60,000 nt of DNA, from NCBI GenBank assembly GCA_914767715.1, contig OU612075.1, positions 13,208,001 to 13,268,000 on the forward strand, given 5' to 3'. Made by a program: the position numbers and the translations under genes. This DNA comes from Membranipora membranacea (lineage: Eukaryota > Bryozoa > Gymnolaemata > Cheilostomatida > Membraniporidae). Below are positions 50,691 through 60,000 of the stretch, piece after piece (positions within the stretch are counted from its first letter, which is position 1; the number at the start of each line of letters is the position of its first letter). Under the pieces are notes generated by a model. The model made no database searches. It was not told the DNA's origin and saw only the letters and a program-made list of their open reading frames with translations.

Positions 50691-51499
50691 GGCGTTGTCA
50701 AATATTACTATATTTTGAGTCAGATTTATGACCAATGTCAGCCACAATCACCTCCATCTGTATCTTTCTTTCCCGTTCTGAGTTTTACTCTCTGTAGGTC
50801 TATTTTTGTACTTAATTCCCCTTTGATGTATTGTTCTCAGATAGAAGAAGCGGCTTGTTTAATTTTTGTGATACCTGGATAATGATGGGAAAATGTTGTC
50901 CTCTCTGTCTCAAACCAACTCACCGCAAGTTAAAACAAAACCATCATTGTTTCTAATTTAATGCTATCAGATCTAGTGAGTGCTAGATGTGTATGCGCTA
51001 GAGCACCTAGGGATGGGGGCTCTTACTTAACTGATCGTATTATGTGATAACCCTGCACAGTACCAAAACAAGATGTCTGTGACAATTTTAGTACAGTACA
51101 TTTGCAATTGCTGCTCAACTGATAAAAGAACTGGTGCAACAGGAGAAATAGCTTCAAGCAATCTGAATTATGTAAATTGATGATTTGGTGTGTGCCGTCA
51201 AAGGATTAAAAAGCACAAAATGTTTTCAAACTTTCTTTTCAAAGTTGAAGAGATAATGGAAGAAAAAAGCAAAGATGAACTCGTTATGATGGGAGATAAG
51301 CGGTGCGGTGTGTTTTCAACACCTCAGTTTGTTTCACAAACTAAATACACGGATCAGAATTGTTGTAAATTTGCTGATGATTATCTCGAAGCAATTAGTT
51401 TTGTGTAAAACTCGCTTGAATTGTCCGAATTTGAAATAATTATCTATCCAAGTGAAAACATTTGCTGATGCTAAGCGGTATACTTGAGTAGAATCATAC

Positions 51500-51561
51500 C
51501 TGACCAGTCCCTCAGGAGTAACTGATCCGTAGTACTCTGCTTTATTTCCCACCTCTTAGAC
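51500..51561 (-). CDS. Possible orphan internal exon
   Basis: On the minus strand, acceptor ATATCAG and donor CAG|GTATGA flank a short open frame reading KRWEIKQSTTDQLLLRDWS. Splice sites and composition are coding-like. No neighbouring exon of matching phase was identified, although the possible terminal exon at 47542 is on the same strand. Tentative. Confidence 0.25.
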
Positions 51562-54500
51562 CTGATATCACACATAGAAACAGAACAAGGTATATCCGTA
51601 CCATTCATCAAAAAAACAAACACAACTGAACAACAATACACGGTTTTTCATACGGCTCTTCTGTTTGTATGGATAGGCTGTGTTAGGGACTGTGCACATT
51701 GTTTACTTTCTCAAGTCAACACTGGTACATCAAACCTGTCCATCTTACCACCTGCCCCCTCCCTCATCTTTTCCCGCTATTTTATCTTTCTTTTATAGTG
51801 AAGAAGATTCATTTTATTCCCTGGTGGCAGGCTGAATTTCTAGAAACAGTAGTGTTTAGCTTTTGCCTGCTAAACAAAACAGTTGGCTTGCATGCTCAAA
51901 GGGTTCATAACGTAATGTCATAACCAGCAACCCGGGTAAAATATGATACATTCCACCTTTTCCTTGTGTTTTGCCAAAAGGGTTTATTGTTGTAATGTCT
52001 AAGTTTTATGTTTTACTGTCATTTCCAATCTTTGTTGGCTGAGAGGACAACTTTACAGTCTTAGTCATCGTCTTGCTATCGGTTATAACAGGGAGGCTTT
52101 AGAAAACTTAAGTGCCTTCGTGATCATACTTGAGGCGCATCTAAGCGAGTTATGACACGATTAATGGATGAATCTGACTGGATTTACTGACGCCAGCGAG
52201 ACTGAATACCCGGTATAATTAGTGTTTTCTCTCTCGACATTTAATCATCAGTTAAAACAAGCCTCCCATAGACTCAACTCTTCAAAACAGTTGTCTAAAT
52301 TATGTTAAATCATTATACAGTAAGGCTCTGCCAACCCTCCATCATAGTACAGTATGGCAGAGGCTGCCCTGTTATTTTACTCTCCAATGAACATTGTGAC
52401 AATATGACAAATTTTCAGAGTTTAATTTGCCTCCTAATATCAGACAGTTTCCCACGTTTTGGTATAACACCCGATTAACTCTGATCATCATTCAACTGTT
52501 CTGAAAAGCTGCAAGTATGATCATTTGAAGCGTTTAGGCATTCGGTACACAGCAAGACATAATGTTATCTTATGAATTTACTAAAATGCTCAGTGAACTC
52601 TTTCTAAGCTCATTAAGAGAAAATAGAGATGTCTATTATTAAGCCACCACCTAAAGACATGTTCTTTACCAATCAGCTGCCATTGAGGCCTTAGATCTTA
52701 ATGAATAGGTGGGGCTTCGGTTTGAAGATGGGTTGGGATGGGGGCGTCTCATACCCTGTAGCTATCTGAATCACAGGCTTCCGTCTCTTTTTGCACTTAG
52801 TAAAATATTTTTATCTCTAATCAGTTAGATGTCTTTCGCCGAGTACTCAGATTTGCGTTTGGGGCAAAAAAATAGGACAGTGCTTTTGAAAAAATATTAA
52901 ATTGAAATTTAACTCCCATAGGGGGCGAGGCATGAGCTGTGGCATTTTAACAGAATTACTCGGTGAAATTTTAGACGAAACTGTAAAAATTTTGTTGCAG
53001 ATTTGGATCAGTACTCAAAATCTCGATGAAATCTTCAAAATCTCAACCACTTCAAAGCTAAAATAAAAAGGCTTGTGATTGTGGTTTTCTATCTTCAACG
53101 AATCATATTACACTTAAATACCTGCGTGTACTGCTACCTGTGATCGATATTTACGCATATTCAGAGTAAAATCTAACTTTAATAAGCCGTTTTATTGAAA
53201 TGTTTGTCGCCGTTGATCCAGAGAATACAATGGAGGGCACGAGCCAAAAGTGAGTCAGATCAACAAACAAGTGTGACACAAAAATACCTCTGCAATACAG
53301 CATCACCTTAGTACTCATTACAGATGTATAGATAAAGTTTTGTACAAAAATGCTGTTTTTTTTACTTGAAGACAATTATAGTTTGTGTTATACTAGTCAA
53401 GACCAGCAACAAAACTTAATTGTGGGCAGTTAGAGAAAATAACTATGCCAGAAAAGTGTCTTGGATTTGGAAGTTTCTAAAACATAGTCAACTCTTGGGA
53501 TGATTACTTCACATCTACAGAATTATGTCAGCGGTAGTTAGCGCTTGCTGTACAGAATGGCAACAGCCATTTTCAAGATTTTGTATTCATTGTTAAAAAC
53601 TGTCTCCTGCCCAGGTCAACGATAGGTTTTAGTTTGGCTGACAGATCATCGCAGTATGTGAGATTTTGTCTAATGATAGCAGTTTCTGAGGAAAATTGTA
53701 AAAAAAGGTGCTGTTGTGATATTTGCAACAAAAATTGTGACACAATATTTTCATTTTGCAATTCTGAATCAGCCTAGGAAGTCAAACACAACTTTTTGCA
53801 GATAGCTTGGATATGATTATTAAGATTGTCGAATTGTACAGAGTTGCAGACGTGACACAATTTCACAATCCGCTCATACAATCTCATATTCTTCCTTGAT
53901 ATACAAGGAAAAAATGAAGTTTGAAAAAAGTCATTTCAAATTCCCATTAAAGGCATTGAAGGCTGAAGAAATCGTCTTGTGAAACAGTGATGTTCTTATT
54001 CTATTGTTTAAGATTCTTCCTATCTTGTGATTAACTCAAGCTTCACTATTTTTCTGTTAGTGAATATTACATTTTACCTCTGCTCATTGAACTTAAAAAT
54101 GTGCTCAATTAAATTTATGTACAGATGAGCAATTTCTTTTCAAATTTAAATCCCTTTGAAATATGAGCCTACCCTAGGTGATAAAATTCATTTTGTGATT
54201 ATTCAATTTTGTCGGCTAATGAGTGTTTTCAGCGGCACACATTAAAGCTTCTTCAGAATTAAACTGGTCATATTACGGCAAAGATGTCTATCTTCACTCA
54301 CGTTTTTTGCTGTATTTGTGAAAATATTGTGCAATGTTACAGTGAATCGATCATTATCTCCCAAAAAGGAATTTGTACACAAAATGAACACCAGTAATTT
54401 ATCATTAAATCGATCAAAGCTTTGAAGACTACGCTATACCGGGTTATTTCTCGGAGCAGATTCAGACATAGATATGGTCAGACATATATAATAGGCTCCT

Positions 54501-55422
54501 ACCCGTTGGGGCCAGGAGTTACTTAAAACCCTGGAATGAATAAACAAACATTGCATAAAACGGTGGCCATCGGCCTTATTTACATTTTGAAACCGTAATA
54601 TTAGAATCACGCAGACTGATTCCAATGTTATGAAATGTCAACTCGGTTAAAATTCTTCCTGGTTTGAATGAAAGTTCTCGCGTTACCAATTATATCAGTA
54701 GACAGGTTTTTACCCATCACTATTTATTACAAGAATGTGCAATAATTTCAAAAATCCTGCTATTCGTTTGTAAGTTTTAAAAAATAGGGGATCCTCTTTT
54801 TCCAATTTTGATGGCAAATAAACAACATTGTCTCAATTAAAAGCTATATGGAATCCATATTTCTTTAGAGTTACCTCCTCTGCACATCAACTATCAATTC
54901 CCACGGCTAAGACCCAGCAGTCTTGATAGACATTCATGAGTATCTCATCATTGCTCATAGCTCATAGCTAATTGGTCTCATCAATCTTTCTCTCAGTGAT
55001 TGGTCATATAGAATATCTGGTGATATACTATACTACGATGGGATGGCAATGATATGAGTAGAGTGAGAAACCTGAATACTTGTAGCACTCCACTCCACTC
55101 CACTACACAGAGATATTATGATATCCCTATAATAGGATGATTAACATTCCAGGGACATCAGTTTACATGTTTGGTGATTAGCTGATATGATGTAACTGTG
55201 TTTTGTGCCGATGTGATGCTCATATTTCTCTCTTTTCTCTTCTTACTCATGAAACTATTACACCTCTTCTAATGGTAACTTGACTAGCTATACAGGACTT
55301 ATCACTTCTGGTAATCGAGACTGTGCAGCTGTATGCTACTAATAATCTAGAGTTTTTTGCAGCAACTCGAGTAACAACAATGAGTCATATCTCACTTTCT
55401 ATTGTTTCTAATTTATTTTTAG
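51562..55422. other. Gene-poor AT-rich stretch
   Basis: No splice-supported exon, RNA gene or clear mobile element. Open frames here are short and AT-driven. Confidence 0.4.
55085..55105. repeat. (CACTC)n short tandem repeat
   Basis: Four copies of a pentamer. Simple sequence. Confidence 0.8.
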
Positions 55423-55491
55423 GATGATGGGAAGTTGCAAAAAAACTGGAGTGAAATCAGCGAGCGCTTATCTAGCCTGGATCCTTTGTAA
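55423..55491 (+). CDS. Possible orphan terminal exon (23 codons)
   Basis: A strong pyrimidine-rich acceptor (TTTATTTTTAG) is followed by DDGKLQKNWSEISERLSSLDP, one more residue and a TAA. The peptide looks like a real amphipathic C-terminus, unlike the AT-driven frames around it. No upstream partner exon was found in the preceding 4 kb. It may belong to a gene with distant exons, or be chance. Confidence 0.3.
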   Translation, partial: DDGKLQKNWSEISERLSSLDPL

Positions 55492-58400
55492 CAACTTCCG
55501 ATCGTATACTAGAGCTAGAGCAACTCCAACACTGGCAAAATGGTTTAAACTTGATCTAAGAGCTGCCTATTTATTCTAAAAGTTCGACTTTGCCATGACA
55601 AAAGATTTGATATTTTTGGTGCTATTTATATACAGTTTATTCCTTACTTGATCTGAGGAAGGATCAGTTAGGCGGAAACAGAGGCAAGAGTTAAATGTAT
55701 GCAGATTCTGGAACACAACCTTGTCACTCAAACAGGTGTTTTTTGACTGCAACTGACATAGTTCACCATACCCTGTACACCATGATTAGCTTACTTCATC
55801 TTGTAACAATGGTCTATCATGATCCAGTTCTAATTTCAGCTGAAAGCCTATAATAGTAAATCTTCTATCAGATGTACAAATATTCGTTTACAGCTATAAG
55901 ATGTATATGGGATTCTATAATGTAGTTTCACTAGCCTACAGCATGGTATTATGTAAGATATTTTGTAAGTTCCACGATTTGGTTGTTGGGGTTTCAGATA
56001 TCACAGTTTCCTTTTCCCAAATGAAAAGTTAAATTACAATCAACTCTGATTAAAAACTGTCTTACTTTTCTTTTCTCAATGCTTGCCAGCACACCTGCAG
56101 ACTGTTGCCCAAAGATCTCGCAACAGTATAGTACCAGGAATTATTTGGCAATTTTGAGTATTTGAAAATGCTCCTTTGATCCTATATCTGATTTCTTTTT
56201 TTTTTAAAATAATTGAAAAGGCAATTTTCCTTGTGGCTAATATCAAATTTACTAATATAATTTACTAATTTACTAATAATAATTTCGCTATTATATCATC
56301 CGATGTTTGCGAAATTCTCGTCCTCATATAGAGAATCTCTTAAATTCCTGAATTCCAATCCGGGAAACTAAATTTTATTTCTTCAAATCTTTCCATTTTG
56401 TGGGGTAGGCCATGTAAAGCTGATTAGTGAGAAATAAATTATTTAACAAATTTCCTAGATATACTGTTTGCTCTCGCTTTGATTTCCTGCCAACATTCGC
56501 TGAATTGCATATCATGGTTTCTGAAACAATCAGCCACGTTACTAAACTACCAGTCATGTTATAGCCTTGAAGCTTTAGCTAAGGGTTGAGTAATAACAGC
56601 AAAAAATCAACACGATGACAGCGACCCATTCCCTGAAAGATCTGTAGTGAAGAGTTTAATTGGAGATTTAATCTCAGTGTTTTGCCATATTTTAATCTTG
56701 AAATAAATTACTCATTTATCCGTCATCAAGAACTGATGTTTCATTACTCAGACGCATATGTTTACTTTATTTTGTGTTTTTGTAGGTGGTTGCTAGCGTC
56801 ATTAAGAAGAAGTCGACAAAATGTTTGATATTGGAGAAGTCATCATGGTAACGTCATTGAGACAGAGCTCAATGAGGGGAGGGTATCTCAAAGAGTTGTG
56901 CAACCAACCAAAGATGCGTAACAGACATGTACTTTCTCCTGCACTGGATTGAGATCATTAGCTTTAAATTTAACAAAAAAAAGATGAAAGTTTTAAACTC
57001 GCGTTACGACAATTGCGATCGGCATTTAAAAAGAGCCTCACACAATGAAGTGATACAATGATGATAGCTCTGATATCATTTTTAAGATCTTCTTTTTCAA
57101 AACATTTGAATACACCTTTTGTATTGCTATGATTTATAAACTTGACGTGATTTTACACATGGCCACTTATCGATTGGACACAGAGAAACAAACAATCATT
57201 AAATAAACCAGGGGAGAAATTTAGAAAGCAGAATTATCCAGCAAGGAAACAACAAGGAGCAAGAAACAGAGATCACAGGAAGAATTAAATCACGATCTTT
57301 TTCCTGTTAATGTAAGTTTTCTATATTAGTTTTCCATGTTATTTTTACACATTCTCTGAGCAGGCATCATGCGATGAGTGGCTGCGGGTGATTTTCTCAT
57401 GGACATGGTGGCTGAGTTACAGTTTACCGATCTGTATCGGTACACCTTGCACACTAATTATTAAGCATTACCCTCTCTTTGTGGAAGTGAAGCGGAGTTT
57501 AATTGCTACTAACACAACACAGACAGTATGGTGCGAAGATACAGTCACAAACCTATCATTAGCCTGTTATCGGATGATATAATAAAGACTCATTAGTCAT
57601 AATGTGTACTGGTAAGGGTTTGATAAGGCCTCAATATTTAACTGCATCTGGAATCACAAATTGGTGATTACTGTATGACGTTTGGAGAGTGTAGTTGGAG
57701 AATGTAGTTGGATGGTGTAGCGTTAGCTATTGGAATCTTCTCAATAATTATTACACTTGTGGCCCTCATAGTTTTGACATTTGATTCTTGAGCCAAATAT
57801 CCATTAGCTCGCATGCCTACAAGCCTGTTTTACATTTATATTTGTAACTTGTTTCAAGATTCCGAATTGAAAATGCTACCAAGATGAGACTTTTGTCATT
57901 GAAATTGTATTTCACAGACAGCTTTACCAAAATTGTATCAATTGTATACTGTGGTTGTATCAACATTATTTGTATAACTGGTATTTATGTGCTTCTCCAT
58001 CTTTTGCGTAATATATCAGAAAAAAAATCAACTCTACCAATAACAGTGGCTCTAAGGCAGATTTACACGGAACCAGTTCAACTACATATTTGATTGTACT
58101 GAAAGAAAGAGAATAAATATTTCCGATTCTAGACTGAGATGTTATAATTAAAATCTCAGTGACGGCATATCTGCGGGTCTGATACTCTATCTGTGTCGCC
58201 GTGATACTGACTCACAATCCCTGAATCACAACAGTAATTACAACTCATCAGCTCCTGATGTGTGAAACTCAAATATTCTGTCAGATTTGGCTAAATTGCA
58301 TCAAACATCGCACCTAAACAGTGTAAGGAACCCAGCAATTACCTATCTATTTCCCCGGTTCTTTACCACCGATAACATTGCCAATTCAGCGGTTCACCTT

Positions 58401-59836
58401 TTGATATAAGAATTGTTTTATATGCACTGGAGCCGGCTAGAGTTAATCATCTGAACTTTTACCACCTTCACCGAAGCTTACCGTGTTATGTGAGGAGTTG
58501 ATCTGACTGTATACCCTTGATAGAGAGGCCATTAATAACAACATAGCATACCTGATATCTAACATCGTAGTGGTGATTTTAGAGGGTGTTTATGGTTGAT
58601 CACGCGTGCCGTGTCAATTTTAATGACAACGGGAGATGTAATACAATATTGCTGTATTACACCGCTAAGACTTCCACGTTTAGCTGTAATTAAGTGCTTG
58701 TATATTAGCCTACATTGAAGTATACAGAACGCCAGAATGAGCTTTTAAGTGAAATTTGGCATGGGAATTCTTTCACCACGCCACGCGGGAGATTTCTGGA
58801 ATTGTTTGGTCCTCCTGCTGGCGCTGTTTTGACGAGGTGTCACAGATGAAGCTTGTAATTTTCTCCATACACTCACTAATGAGACCAATTATTATGGGAT
58901 TTTTTCTCAACTTAACTTACTGGGTCAAAAAATAAAAATAAATAGAGAGTTGAGGCACTTTGAAGAGCTACTCTCATTTGACAAATTATAGAGTTATCAA
59001 ATTTTCATCTAGCGATATGTTGGGGGGTAGATCTAGAGCCAAATCAGGTCAGCATATTAGAGAGTCAACATATATCTATCCGCATGTTTAGCTTACAATA
59101 ATCAACAGCCCGGTATGTGGCGTACAAAATTCTCTTAGCTATAAATTATTTTACGGTTCATCTCTTCGTATCAATGAGATGACTCGGTTAAATTACAGTA
59201 GTATCTTATATTCCCTCACTTCAACATTGTCATTAATGATAGTATGCCAACTCAAAGTTTCTTGAGCAGTCACTGCGCTCTATAATAATTAGGTCAAGGT
59301 GTAATGATAAAATCACACCGTGACCTATATAGTGAGTTGTTTAGTCTCTCTAAGAACCTTGAGATAATGATGGTGCTGTGCTGGATAATATTGTCAATGT
59401 TTATATCTATTATAACAGGTGGATTGTGTATAATTATACATAGGGTGGACGGGTGACAGAGATATATAGAATATCAACAAACGGGACGTACATCATTCCG
59501 TATCACCGAGACAGTGTGCTAAGACCTCGACCAAATCAGCACTGAAATTCAAGAAAGTGAAATTTGCTGGACAGCTTCCACAAAGGTGAGCTTACTTTAT
59601 TAATGCATGCTAATAGCTTTAGAAGTGCTATCTATGACATTATGAGCTGTGTAAATTACATTATAATGCTTTATATATTAGAAATTTTGTTCATTTTTGT
59701 TGAAAAGAGGTTTTTATTTTTATGCATTGCAGCTATTTAGTAATTTGTCTGAATATTTTTTTTACTGTTCGGTTGCTATAAGTCGTGTTGTCACAATCCA
59801 TTTAACGATGTCTTATAATATTGTTTATGTTTTCAG
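55492..59836. other. Long non-coding upstream region of the gene starting at 59.8 kb
   Basis: Contains no convincing coding exon. It includes a possible non-coding exon ending at 59585 (donor AAAG|GTGAGC) and a hairpin at 59290-59327. It may carry distal regulatory sequence of the downstream gene. Confidence 0.4.
59290..59327. repeat. Hairpin with AGGTCA half-sites
   Basis: Arms TAGGTCAAGGTGT (59290-59302) and 59315-59327 pair at 12 of 13 positions. Each arm contains a nuclear-receptor-type AGGTCA half-site. It lies about 150-260 bp upstream of the presumed non-coding first exon of the 59.8-kb gene. Binding is inference. Confidence 0.5.
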
Positions 59837-59848
59837 AGAAGCGGAGAG

Positions 59849-59951
59849 ATGTTTTCAGCGTCACAGCGAAGTATGATTCATACAGAGCATAAGAAAGATA
59901 AAGACATCGAGATGATGGACCAATCAGATGATGAAATTGATGTCATTTCTG
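59849..59951 (+). CDS. First coding exon of an unidentified gene (partial)
   Basis: Acceptor TTTTCAG at 59830-59836 is followed by a short 5' UTR and ATG. The frame reads MFSASQRSMIHTEHKKDKD and then IEMMDQSDDEIDVIS, ending in phase 1 at a good donor (G|GTGAGA). An upstream non-coding exon ending at 59585 with donor GTGAGC pairs with this acceptor. The acidic DDEIDVIS stretch is reminiscent of N-termini of some transcription factors (for example Fox proteins), but this is too little for a name. The rest lies beyond the window. Confidence 0.6.
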
Positions 59952-60000
59952 GTGAGAAAAATAAACATCCTAATTTTGCAATTTCTTCATCTACTCACTT

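Noticed and set aside
56786-56849. Plus-strand exon-like segment after TTTTTGTAG
   Set aside because: The acceptor is reasonable but the donor (GTAACG) is poor and no partner exon exists.
1-60000. CRISPR array, prokaryotic operon, or integrated virus
   Set aside because: No spaced short repeats, no bacterial-type gene packing and no viral gene remnants were seen.

Overview
The window is nuclear DNA from a multicellular animal, most likely a marine invertebrate bilaterian, though the species cannot be named from the sequence. The evidence is AT-rich sequence, short coding exons separated by GT-AG introns, tRNA-derived SINE-like elements and small inverted-repeat transposons. The gene set also includes a TRPV channel closest to the invertebrate Nanchung/Inactive/OSM-9 class. 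No bacterial, organellar or CRISPR features were seen. Gene models were assembled by hand from reading frame, splice sites and intron phase. In the five complete models every exon junction keeps phase.

Layout. 2-496 (+) is the last coding exon of an unidentified gene. 941-9789 (-) is a complete 18-exon TRPV channel of about 834 residues. 10444-17553 (-) is an 8-exon gene of about 519 residues that I do not recognise. 19199-26199 (+) is a 9-exon AKAP17A orthologue of about 498 residues. 29836-45531 (-) is a 10-exon gene of about 450 residues with a doublecortin-like domain and a FAIM-like C-terminus. Its largest intron holds the complete PAICS gene (35783-40761, +, 8 exons, 419 residues) on the opposite strand. 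From 47.5 to 59.8 kb coding content is sparse, with a few possible orphan exons and a 264-bp tandem repeat present in four copies. At 59.8 kb a new plus-strand gene begins, with one non-coding exon and a first coding exon, and runs off the window.

The genes belong to unrelated processes: sensory cation channel, purine synthesis, splicing/PKA anchoring and microtubule-type domain. Nothing suggests an operon or gene cluster. The most notable points are the PAICS-in-intron arrangement with an unusual host domain pair, a two-copy mobile element that combines terminal inverted repeats with a tRNA-like promoter region, a second inverted-repeat element with target duplications, and the 264-bp array.
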